NCBI GenBank assembly: GCA_950295325.1 | Contig: OX485806.1 | Span: forward strand, 45,255,169 to 45,319,168 | DNA: 64,000 nt | Source of the DNA: Polytrichum commune | Lineage: Eukaryota; Streptophyta; Polytrichopsida; Polytrichales; Polytrichaceae | Reading direction: 5' to 3' | Part shown: one piece after another, positions 34,550 through 43,597 of the stretch | Layout: each line of letters opens with the position of its first letter | Position numbering within the stretch: position 1 is the first letter of the stretch | The notes under the pieces: generated by a model | Databases searched by the model: none | Told to the model about the DNA's origin: nothing | The model's input: the letters and a program-made list of their open reading frames with translations, nothing else | Program-made: the position numbers and the translations under genes

Positions 34550-35520
34550 GGGATTACTTTGGTGGAACTGTTTGGGGGCATCGGCACAGGCTTAGCGGCT
34601 GTATTGGAGGCTGGCCTCACGGTTAGACGGTATGTCTATGTGGACAACTCTCAAGTGTCCACCCGTGTGGCTCGTCACCATCTTCACCAATTGATGGTAT
34701 TGTACCCCCAGTAGTTACCTCCAACTGCCATTCGTGGGTGTTTTTCACGTCTCCCTCGTGATGTTACACTCATCAGTGAGGCCGACTTACGACACTTGGG
34801 TCCGGTGGATATGATAATTGCAGGATGGCCATGCCAGGGCCATTCACGCGCTGGAGCCGGCCAAGGTCTAGAGGATCCCAGGTCTAGTCTATTTTGGGAC
34901 CTCATCCGCCTCATGCAGTGGTGGTTTTCCCACCAACATACCCCGCCAGGGTATATATTCAAGAATGTACCATTGTTGGGAGACCCTCGGGACAAGGTGT
35001 TGGAAGGCGATCATTATGTTCGTCAACACCTTGGAGATCCCATTTTTGTAGATGCCGCGAGCATTGGTTCTTATGCCCACCGGCCTCGGTGGATTTGGAC
35101 CAACCTCGCACCGTCATCTACTTTGGCCACAGCAATTTCTATAGTACCTCCACCTTTTGATCAGAAGGTGGATAACATCTTGGATCCAAACCGGACCTCT
35201 TTGCCGGTTGTTCGGGATGATTTACCCCCGTTGGCATTAGTCAACAAAGTGGGGGCACAACGGAGGGCCTTTCCCACCTTTATGACGTTTCCACAGTCAT
35301 TCGCCTTCCGCGATCGGGGGCCGGGTATGGTGTGGGATGCTAACACCAAAACCCACACTGAACCCTTGGCTGATGAACGAGAGCGTGCCATGGGCTTCCG
35401 CACTGGTACCACCGCAGCTCCTGGCCTTTCTGAGGGCCAACGACGCTTCGTATTGGGCCAAGCCATGGATCTCCATACCATGGTGTGGATTGTTAGTTTA
35501 TGCCTTGCATTGCAACGGCA
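34550..35520 (+). pseudogene. C5 cytosine DNA methyltransferase domain, DNMT3/DRM-like
   Basis: Motif I (LVELFGGIGTGLAAVLEAGL, 34559-34618) is the AdoMet-binding FxGxG loop. Motif IV (AGWPCQGHS) has the catalytic Cys codon at 34832-34834. DPRSSLFWDLIRLMQ follows. Motif VI, normally ENV, reads KNV with Lys at 34961-34963. Motif VIII-like AHRPRWIWTNL lies near 35074-35106, and motifs IX-X (RAMGFRTG, LGQAMDLHTM) near 35385-35485. The order I-IV-VI-VIII-IX-X within about 320 residues, with the DNMT3-like GPxDxIIxGxPC phrasing, points to the DNMT3/DRM branch rather than DNMT1/CMT. There is no BAH, UBA or PWWP domain. An in-frame TAG (34712) and the loss of the ENV Glu make this copy inactive. It lies in the same frame between PR and RT, so it was part of the element's polyprotein. 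Confidence 0.92.
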
Positions 35521-35803
35521 TCATGGTGACCAGTTATTGTCTCTGGGGGCAGAGGATTCTGGTCAGGGGGCACAACGGTCCACATCCATGAAGGAGGGAA
35601 TTGATGTCAGGGTTGGAGAAGCCGAACGAATCTTTCGATTCGAGCAGCAGGTAATGGAGGAGCTCCGAGCTCAACGAGTTTATACTGCTTTGGCTTCTTC
35701 ACCGCCGGTGGTGGCTTCATCATCACATATTGGTGGTGATGAAGAGGAGATGGACTCTACTGCTAGCACGGAGGTTGGGGGCATGGTTAATGCACCCTCC
35801 TCT

Positions 35804-35815
35804 CAATAGCAGTTA
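35804..35815 (+). promoter_or_regulatory. Leaky-stop context CAA-TAG-CAG-TTA
   Basis: The in-frame stop at 35807-35809 lies after the methyltransferase and an acidic/Ser-rich linker, and just before the reverse transcriptase. Its context, CAA UAG CAG UUA, fits the UAG-CAR-YYA readthrough consensus known from plant RNA viruses and some other mRNAs. None of the other six stops has it. Confidence 0.5.
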
Positions 35816-35899
35816 GAGTCCGTGCCAGCACCAGGTGGCTCTCTTCTAGTGGAAAGGGAGACCACAGAGTTTGATGATTGGCCGCTTGAATTAGGCCCT

Positions 35900-36660
35900 C
35901 GTCTCACTGGTGTTGAGGCACGGAAGGTATGAGCATTTATTCGCTCGTACCATAGATGTTTTGTTTTTAGTCTTCAGGATCTTGAAGGTTATAAAGGAAA
36001 ATCCATCCACATTTAGTTGGAGGACGACCATCACATTTTTAGGAGACCTTACATGCTTAGTGTTTCCGAGCGGATTGGCGTTCAGGCTCGTTGCCGAGAG
36101 CTCTTGGCAGCAGGGCTAATCGAACTTTCCAACGGGGAGTATGCTTGTGCTACGATTATGCCATCGAAGAAGGATATCTTTGGCAATTGGACGGAGAAGC
36201 GGATGTGTGGGGATTACCGTCCAATTAATCGGAAGACCAAGTCGAATCGGTATCCTATGCCGATCCCGGAGGAGTTGTTCGATGCCATCGAATTTTCTCG
36301 GGTCTTTAGCACCTTGGACTTGAAATCCGGATATCACCAACTTCTATTACTTACGGGAGATCGGGTGAAGACCGCATTTTGGGGAGTTGATCAAGATGGG
36401 AAAGATCAACTTTATCATTGGAAGTTTCTTCCATTTGGCCTGAAAAATGCACCCGCTGAGTTTTAGCGGGTGATGGATCAGGTTCTCTCTGGCTTGCCCT
36501 TTGCTCAGTGTTACATAGACGATGTGATCATCTTCAGCACAACACCACAGGAGCATGTGAGGCATCTTCAAGCCGTTTTTCAATGGTTGCAGCGGTGGGG
36601 ATTGCGCTTGCACCACGGCAAGTGCAAGTTTTTCCATGACCGGCTGGCATATCTAGGGCA
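35900..36660 (+). pseudogene. Reverse transcriptase domain (Ty3/gypsy)
   Basis: Motifs in order are FRRPYMLSVSER, CATIMPSKKD, CGDYRPINRKTKSNRYP, FSTLDLKSGYHQ (first catalytic Asp), WKFLPFGLKNAPAEF, then the active site YIDD (36512-36523) followed by VIIFS. HGKCKFF and YLGHMIV end the domain. This copies element RNA into DNA. Stops at 35930, 36014 and 36464 interrupt it; the catalytic residues are intact. The domain boundaries fit a Ty3-type RT of about 200 residues. Confidence 0.92.
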
Positions 36661-37330
36661 TATGATTGTTTCAGGAAGTCCTGGGGTACAACAAGCTAAG
36701 GTGGACGCCTTGCAGAAGATTCCGGCACCGGTTGATGTGTCGAGACTTCGTGCTTTCTTGGGTTTGGCGAATTACTATCGGCGATTCATCAAGAACTTTA
36801 GCTTGATCGCCAAGCCTCTCACCATTCTCACGAGCAAGGACCAACCATGGACTTGGGGTTGTGAGCAACAACAGGCGTTTGAGACATTGAAGCAGAAACT
36901 GGGTACGGCTCCAGTGCTTCGACGTCGAGATGTCTTCAAATCTTTCCAGTTGCATACGGATTGGAGTTCATTGGGTTTGGGAGCAGTTCTTACTCCCAAG
37001 GATGATTTTGGCCGGGAATATGTTGTTGCTTACGCTTCGCGAAGCAATAACACGGCGGAGGCTAATTATTCATCCTACGAGGGAGAAGCATTGACGGCGG
37101 TATGGGCTATTGCCCATTTTCGGCCGTATCCTTATGGTCAGCACTTTACTTTAGTGACTGACCATCAGCCGTTACGGTGGCTTATGGAGTCGGATAAGCT
37201 TACTTGCAAGCTTGCTAGGTGGGCTTTGTTACTCCAGGAATATGACTTTGAGGTGGTACACCGTGCTAGAATTACCAACATGGATGCAGATGGACTCTCA
37301 CGCAATCCAAGTCCTTCAGATGAGGACTTG
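36661..37330 (+). pseudogene. Connection and RNase H domain
   Basis: The region FLGLANYYRRFIKNFS, typical of the Ty3 RT-RNase H connection, is followed by the RNase H active-site motifs QLHTDWSSLGLGAVL (Asp), YEGEALTAVWAIAHF (Glu) and LVTDHQPLRWLM (Asp), ending with GLSRNP. RNase H removes the RNA strand after cDNA synthesis. No stop is present, and all acidic residues are retained. It is in the same frame as RT and integrase. Confidence 0.92.
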
Positions 37331-37599
37331 ACTGGGGCCAGGTGGCATCGAGATTGTGATCGAGAGGCGGTTCCAGGTTGGCACGCGGCTGCCTACCTCA
37401 TTTTATTTTCTAGTGCATCTGTTGAGATTCTGATACAGGGCTCAGATAATGAGACTGATCGGCCTCAAGCTATTGCAGATATATGGGAGGATCTTCCCGT
37501 ATTGCATAAGCTTCAACAGGGTACCTTTCCTTTGTCTATTTCGGCAATGGAAAGGGATAGGATTGGACATCGAGTAACAAGGTTCTGTTGGGAGAACGG

Positions 37600-38720
37600 T
37601 TTGTTATTTCGATTGTGGCCGGATGGCACAAGGCGTATTGTTCCTAGGCCGGATCAGAGGGCCTCCTTGGTGCGACAAGTGCACGAGGAACTTGGTCATT
37701 TTGGCATACATAGGACACATTCGATGTTGCGTGGCCAATATTGGTGGACTGGCATGTATCAGAAGGTGGCTGCCTATGTCGGGAGGTGTGAAGTTTGTGA
37801 CCGGGTCAGGTCTAGCTTTAACACCTTATCACCTCAGTTACAGCCCTTACCTATCATGGGATTGGGCTACTGTTGGTCGCTCGACTTTGCAGGGCCGTTG
37901 GTGGTTACACCACGTGGAGCAAAGTACGTTTTGGTGATGGTGGAGTATTTTAGCAAGTGGATTGAACTTGTTGCTCTACCCCAAAACTCGACAGAGTTGG
38001 CCGCGGCCGCCTTTTTGGATCGTGTGTTAGCACGTTTTGGAGCACCGGCTGAGGTATTGACGGACCAAAGGAGGGAGTTTCTTGGTGCTTTTGAGGAGTT
38101 GTACACTGAGGCGCTCATAGATCACCGTACCACCTCTAGGGTTCATCCGGAGGCAGATGGTTTGGCTGAACGGGTTGTTCAGACAACCAAGTGTGGTTTG
38201 AGGAAGTATGGATTACTTCGGGGAAGCCACCGAGATTGGGACCTTATGTTGCCTTGGATTGCTATGGGCTATCGATTTAGTAGGCAGGCCTCTTTGGCAT
38301 CCTACAGTCCGTATCAGTTATTGTATGGACGTGAGCCTATTCTCCCGAGTTCTATTCAGGAAAAGTTAGCTCATGTTGTGGACCTGGATGACCCAAACAT
38401 TTGGGCAGAGTGTTTACAGGAGTGGGCTCAATTCTTCCAGAAAGCCATGCCTATGGCCATGGAGAATTTGTCCATTGCTCAGCACCGTGACACATTGCGT
38501 TATGCACGCATTCGCAGTGGTCCTTACCGACCTCAGTTGCGGAGATTCCGGCAAGGGGATTATATCTATCTCCAACGTGAGGCGCCTACGACATTGGATG
38601 TCAGGGCGAGGCGTACTATCCTTCAGGTGAAGGAGGTATTGCCAAGTGGTTTGTTGTTGTTGGAAAGCAAGGATGGCAGGGAATGTCGCGAGCATTCCAA
38701 AAATTGTGCCCCATGTCATC
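37600..38720 (+). pseudogene. Integrase domain with HHCC zinc site
   Basis: An HHCC site (HEELGHFGIHRTH ... CEVC, about 37681-37800) is followed by the catalytic core: LDFAGPLVV (Asp), VLTDQRREFLG (Asp) and HPEADGLAERVV (Glu). A C-terminal FRQGDYIYL...RRTILQVKEVLPSGLLLLE segment resembles the GPY/F-type end of gypsy integrases. In most relatives TDQG is found; here it is TDQR, a change next to the second Asp. The frame is open throughout. No chromodomain is seen; the PHD finger occupies the C-terminal position instead. Confidence 0.92.
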
Positions 38721-38776
38721 TACCTATTGGGGGTACAGTTCATCCTGAACTGGCCGTCGTGCGAGAGAGTCTTCCA

Positions 38777-38911
38777 TGTTCTGTGTGTGGAGAGAAGAAA
38801 TGAGCGGCTACTATGCTCTTGTGTGATCAGTATCAACGCGGTTGGCACATGGCATGCTTGAGGCCACCCTTGACTTCTCTACCATTTGGACAGTGGAGTT
38901 GTCCTCGCTGT
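38777..38911 (+). pseudogene. C-terminal PHD-type zinc finger
   Basis: Directly after integrase the frame reads CSVC (38777-38788), a stop (TGA 38801), then LLCDQYQRGWHMACLRPPL and WSCPRC (ends 38911). The spacing matches the PHD-finger C4HC3 pattern (CxxC ... CDxC...H..C ... W.CP.C), with one ligand Cys replaced by Tyr (TAT 38831-38833). PHD fingers read histone H3 tails, so in intact copies it could steer integration or bind chromatin; that is inference. The frame continues to TAA at 38954, which I take as the original end of the polyprotein. Confidence 0.8.
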
Positions 38912-39225
38912 CGAGGATCTTCGGTACTTGGTGCTTCTACCAATCGTACTCAATAATCATGTGTGGTTTTCATCATCTTGTGCCTATCCAAATGGAAAAT
39001 GAGGAGTTATGGCTTAGAGACGCAATCAACATGAGGCGGTGGATTTAATTCTTTGGGATCTGATGGCCAAACATCAAAGGCGATTAAGGATGGGGCTCAC
39101 CTTGCACCCAGCCTACAGTTCCTTGGAATAACGTTTACCAAACTAGTTAGTTGCGGAGCAATCTTTCATTATCCATGCCCTTTAGATTGGCGTTGGTCCT
39201 AGCTGCTTGGCGGGACTCCATAGTC

Positions 39226-39240
39226 AGCTGAGAGGGGGCA
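39226..39240 (+). other. Gypsy polypurine tract
   Basis: AGCTGAGAGGGGGCA lies directly before TGTCGAG, the start of the 3' LTR. This is the expected plus-strand primer position. Confidence 0.8.
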
Positions 39241-39675
39241 TGTCGAGCTGTGTTGTTTATGTGTGACTTTGCTATGTTTTAGTGTTGTTTGTTAGTGGTG
39301 GTTGGTACTCGAGCTGCAGTGACACATAATCGCTATTTACACGACAGCTATCACGGTATGCGGCGTCGACGGCCGCACCTTATCCGTTGGGTTTCATCCA
39401 TCTAGATTTGGATGGATGAATATAGATGTGGAGAGGAAGGCTCCTATGTGAGGAACCTCCTCCTTGGCTTGGCATTTTTGCCAAGTCAAGTCTTGTGAGT
39501 TAGTGTGTGGAGAGAGTTTGTGTGAGGTGTGGATTGCATGATTTTGCAATAAATCTTGAGTTCTTCTCCCTCTACTTATACTCTTGGATTCTCCCTTGGT
39601 GGAATGAGAGATAGCTTGACTAATTGTGTGCATTTGGAGAGAGATTTAGAGCTATTATGAGTGTTCTTACTTCTC
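39241..39675 (+). repeat. Gypsy 3' LTR, full length
   Basis: It starts TGTCGAGCTG and is made of a 106-bp first part (39241-39346), GC, and the part shared with the 5' end (39349-39675). It has an AATAAA near 39549. It ends TTACTTCTC directly against the next TGTCGAG, one or two bases short of the CA end seen at 30285-30286. Confidence 0.82.
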
Positions 39676-39781
39676 TGTCGAGGTGTGTTGTTTATGTGTG
39701 ACTTTGCTATGTTTTAATGTTGTTTGTTAGTGGTGGTTGGTACTCGAGCTGCAGTAACACACGATCGTTATTTACACGACA
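39676..39781 (+). repeat. Second, partial gypsy LTR copy
   Basis: These 106 bp match 39241-39346 with about six differences (TGTCGAG...CACGACA) and then stop exactly at the ATAC duplication. It is the part missing from the 5' end of the element. Confidence 0.85.
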
Positions 39782-40079
39782 ATACCTACACAAGTTGAGG
39801 TCCAGGTTTATACCCTCGGGATAACCGGGGTTTGACTGCACTAACTTAACTTAACTCCCTAATACCCTCGGGATACCCGGTTTATAATATGTAGTGTTAA
39901 AGCTTCAAGCTGCAGATACCCAGGTTAAGTCTCGGGTCACTATTAAACTATATACCCTGGTTCCAGGGTATCCACCCTAAGCCTCAAATGGTTTTCTACC
40001 CTAAGCCTCATATGGCTTTTACACCTTAAGCCTCATATAGTTAATACATCAGATTGTCTTTAATTCTAATTCTCTAACA
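39782..40079 (-). repeat. Copia 3' LTR, inner fragment
   Basis: It continues from ATAC as CTACACAAGTTGAGG to TCTCTAACA and matches 53309-53606. On the minus strand it begins TGTTAGAG, directly after the polypurine tract. Confidence 0.92.
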
Positions 40080-40092
40080 CTCCTCCTCAAGC
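40080..40092 (-). other. Copia polypurine tract
   Basis: Read on the minus strand, the bases next to the 3' LTR are GCTTGAGGAGGAG, followed by TGTTAGAG. A purine run directly before the 3' LTR is the expected plus-strand primer. Confidence 0.7.
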
Positions 40093-40467
40093 TGATGGAT
40101 TTAACCTCGTTAAAAACTCTACCAAGTAAAAACCTAGATTGGGATAAAAACCTTGGTTAGAGAAAAGAATGTTAATTCTCAACTGAGGTAAGTTTTTGGA
40201 GTGTTCTAAGTCTAGCCGCATAAGCTAATTTCTTATGCTTATAGGCTGGAAGTGCCTTTGTTAGCATATCGGCAATATTGTTCTCAAATTCTATCTTTAC
40301 AATGCTTAATTGTTTCTGATCTATTAAGTCTTGAGTAATCCAAAAATATGCGGGCTAATATGCTTAGTCCTATCGGCCTTAATGAATCCGGATGGCATCT
40401 GCCTCACACATGTCGAATTGTCTAAAAAAATAACTATTGGCTGGTCCGTAATTTTGAGTTCGCACTG

Positions 40468-41700
40468 CTAGTTCAGTATCCGTTCCATCGTCCGTAGCCA
40501 CACCGTCTCGCGAGCAGCTTCATGAAAAGCCGGTAACTCCGTGTGATTTGTCGAAGTCGCGGTAACTGTTTGCTTGGTTGATTTCCATGATATCGGGGCA
40601 CCACATTTCAGGAAAATGTAATCGGTTTGTGAATTTCCTGCATTCAAATCAGTTCTAAATCCGGAATTTGCAAAACCTTGGATTTTAGGGTGGTTAATTT
40701 TGTGGTAGTATAACCCAAGGTCGGATGTCCTGTGCAGGTATCTTAACAAATGTTTAACTCCATTCCAGTGTCTTAAGGTCGGGTTCTGGCTGTGCTTAGC
40801 TAGGATACTCGTAGCAAAGGCAATATCGGGTCTTGTATGAGTTGTCAGGTACGTAAATGCATCAACCGCGGTGAGGTACTTAGGCTTATCAACTACCTCC
40901 TCCTCCTCCTCCTCCTCACGAGGTTGGTAGGGATCATTGTTACTCTTACTGCGTCCAATCATGGGAGCTGCTAACGGATTTGCCTTGTCCATTTGAAACA
41001 TCTTAAGGATTTTTTGCACATAAGCTTGTTGGTGTAAGAGGATACCACCATTGGACACGTAATGGACTTGAAGGCCTAGGCAATACGTAGTCTGGCGTAG
41101 GTACTTCATATCAGAATTTTTGGTTAGAATTTCTTGTGCATACGTACATGATTTAGGCGTGCCTAGGATGTTTAAATCATCAACATACACGGCAAGGATA
41201 AAAAATCTTGAATTTGTACTGTAAGTAAAAATGCAAGGTAGGGTGTTATTGTGTATAAACCCATGTGATATGAGGAAATGGCAAAGGTGGTGATACCACG
41301 TTCTGCCCAACTGTTTCAAACCATACAAAGCCTTACAAATGCGTAAACTCATAAATTTACCTGGTTTCGGCTTAGGAATGAATTTCAAAAATCCGGGTGG
41401 TGGGGTTAGATGGAGTTTGGTATCGAGGTTACCGTGTAGGTAGGCGGTAACGACATCCAACAAATACATTTTCAAAGAAAATTGAATTGACAAGGCTAAG
41501 AGGTACCTGAATGACACAGTGTCCATAACAGGTGAATAAGTTTGGTCATAATCAATACCGGTCCGTTGGAAAAGCCTTGGGCGACAAGCCTAACCTTATA
41601 TCGAAGGACTCGTCCTTGGGAATCAAGTTTCCGGGTAAAAATTAGTTTGTGACCTATAATGGTTTATCTAGGTCGATGGAAATATTGCCAAACACACGAT
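40468..41700 (-). pseudogene. Copia reverse transcriptase and RNase H
   Basis: A frame of 352 codons (41526-40468) begins with the RT part (LDVVTAYLHGNL, KALYGLKQLGRTWY) and has the active site YVDDLNILG. It continues into CLGLQVHY, YLTTHTRPDIAFATS, GFANSGFRTD and STNHTELPAFHEAARE, the copia RNase H order. In relatives the GFANSG motif is GYADAG, so an Asp is lost. The N-terminal RT portion continues upstream (42268-41654) in other frames with breaks near 41530-41650. A run of GAG codons makes a Glu-rich insert near 40905. The pieces come from one copia Pol broken by frameshifts. Confidence 0.88.
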
Positions 41701-43470
41701 ATTTTCGTAAAGACGAGTATTCGGTTTCGATGGCGTTTTTCCAATGAGGCCAGTCCGAGCATTTCATTGCTTGATCTAAGGTGGTAGGATCGGGTAGCGA
41801 GTCTAAAGACTCAGTTGTATAGTGGATTTTGGATTGTTTGGCTGGTTTTGGGTTTAACGGAGTTGGGTCCGATCGTCTTCGAGGCAAAACGTTGCCAGTC
41901 CCTAGTATTGGGTTGCGGATAATTTGTGGTTGGGTTGAAAATCTGTCCGGAGTGTTTTCGGCTAACATGCGTAGGTTAAGAAGTTTAATAACTTCGGTAT
42001 TGGCTAATGAGGTAGGAAGATCAAGGTTCGAGGTTAGAGTCTTTGGTGCACCAAAATTCAAGGGTATTTGGGTTGGGGATGAGGTTAAGGTTGGGAATTT
42101 GTGTTCTAAAAATTTGCAGTTTGCAAATCGGGTTTTGTATAAGGCTCGGGTTATCGGATCGAGATGTCTGATTATGGATGGAAATCGAATCCAACATAGA
42201 TGCCCTCTTGGCGGTGTGCACCAATGGTATGTCTTTTTGGATCGGATAAAGGTACCCACACTTGGCATCCAAACACGCGGATGTGTGAGATATTAGGTGG
42301 CCTACCGGATAGCAACTCATAAGGAGTTTGGGTATTAAGCAAGGTTGGTCTCAGTCGTAACAAGGAGGCTGCATGTAAAACAACATTATCCCACATGTTA
42401 GAAGGTAATTGAGCATGTAAAAACAAAGGTCTAGCAACCAATTGAATTTTCTTCACAAATGTTTTAGCTAGGCTGTTTTGTGCATGCTCGTATGAGACTG
42501 AGTAGGTCAAAGTTATACCTGTTGCTATGCAGTAATCTTCGAAAGCATGAGATCTAAACTCTTGCGCATTATTCATACGAAGATATTTGATAGGATTATG
42601 AGGGAAATGGTTTTTGTAACAAATAAGGATCGTTAAAAGCTTTGGAAAAACCATATTACGAGTTGGAAGTAATGCAACTTCAAAATGACTTCCTGGTACG
42701 TCAACTAGGACAAACTAATATCGAAATACCCCTCATGGTGGGTTAATTGGACCATATATATCCCCGTGAAGTCTATAAAGAGGAGGGGGAAGTTCCGTTG
42801 GTAATGTCCATTTTGACGGCTTCTTAATGTATTTCCCCTGAATATAAGTCACACACGCATGTGTTTTCTCAGCATCTGCTGTGACGAGGTTATGACTTGT
42901 CAATAAAGAAAACATCCAGTGAAATATTGTCGTGTCTGGATGTCCTAACCTCTCATGCCATAAGTCAAGCTTGGCTTTAGTATCTACAGATACTCCCTTC
43001 TCCAAGTTGCGGCGTATTGCTTCAGGGTCTCCAGTCCAAGCAGCCATGCACACATCTTCTTCATCTATCAGTGAGATGGGGCTCTTGTTGTCAAGGGAAT
43101 TTATGACAACCTTGTATAGGCCGTCGTCTCCCGCTTTTGTGGTGGCAAGGATCGTCAGCCCTTGCCTGAGCTCCAAAAGCTCTTCATCATATTCTACCGC
43201 AGTGGAAACGTGAATATTCCTCGCTCTTAGATCCCTGAAGTTGATCAGACTACGAGGCGCGTCTAGAGCATACATTGCTCGTGGACAATTGAGGGGGAAT
43301 CCCACGGGCAATATCACCGTTGCCCGGCCCTCCCGAAATCTTATATTTCAGCTTCCTCCCATTGTAATTATATTACAATGCTGCTAGGGTTCCTCATTTC
43401 CTCTGAAATGGAAAAACTTGGGTTGATGAAGATGGTATGGGTGGCAGCACTGTCTAACAGAGCCTCATAT
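41654..43470 (-). pseudogene. Copia protease and integrase region
   Basis: A protease motif LLDSAATHTI lies near 43463-43434 in a frame that soon stops. The next frame (43317-42733) has the GAG-pre-integrase segment LDLWHERLGHPDTT with a damaged zinc site (second Cys of CxxC is Tyr), and then HGDIYGPI with the first catalytic Asp. The frame at 42654-42172 has LRMNNAQEF, where Asp has become Asn, and LAKTF where LAES is usual, so the second Asp and the Glu are lost. The Pro/Ser-rich linker before RT follows at 42268-41654. Several frameshifts separate these pieces. Confidence 0.82.
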
Positions 43471-43597
43471 GGGTTTGATGAGTGTTGCTTGTAGATAGTC
43501 ATATAGTTTTTGATGTCTGCTATGGGTTAAAGGTTTTCAAAGTTGTAGGTTTGACGGGTTTGGGTGCGGAGTTGTTGTAACTTCCAATATATATTAA

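Larger units (their letters stand above)
31724..38956 (+). pseudogene. Gypsy Gag-PR-DNMT-RT-RH-INT-PHD polyprotein, seven in-frame stops
   Basis: A single frame of about 2,410 codons starts at the ATG at 31724 and ends at TAA 38954-38956. In-frame stops are at 32879 (TAA), 34712 (TAG), 35807 (TAG), 35930 (TGA), 36014 (TAG), 36464 (TAG) and 38801 (TGA). No frame change is needed anywhere, so Gag and Pol were probably one product, or two products separated by leaky termination at 35807. Each stop can be explained by one C-to-T change of a Gln or Arg codon. For 36014, 36464 and 35930 the conserved RT-region alignment expects Gln, Gln and Arg. The domains are listed separately. Confidence 0.9.
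29952..39781 (+). mobile_element. Ty3/gypsy retrotransposon carrying a DNA methyltransferase
   Basis: This 9.83-kb insertion splits the copia LTR and is flanked by ATAC on both sides. Order: partial 5' LTR (29952-30286), primer-site candidate, 1.4-kb leader, one long coding frame (31724-38956), polypurine tract, full 3' LTR (39241-39675) and a second partial LTR (39676-39781). The domain order PR-RT-RNaseH-INT makes it Ty3/gypsy. The additional methyltransferase lies between PR and RT and a PHD finger lies after integrase. Seven in-frame stops and substitutions at key residues show that this copy cannot act alone. Confidence 0.93.

Noticed and set aside
32881..36470. Programmed frameshifts between Gag, PR, methyltransferase and Pol
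   Set aside because: All the domains share one reading frame; only in-frame stops separate them.
31844..38719. Minus-strand frames across the gypsy coding region
   Set aside because: They are antisense shadows of the plus-strand polyprotein and show no domains.
38801..38803. TGA as the true end of the gypsy polyprotein
   Set aside because: The frame continues for 50 codons with most PHD zinc ligands in register, so the TGA is more likely an Arg-codon mutation.
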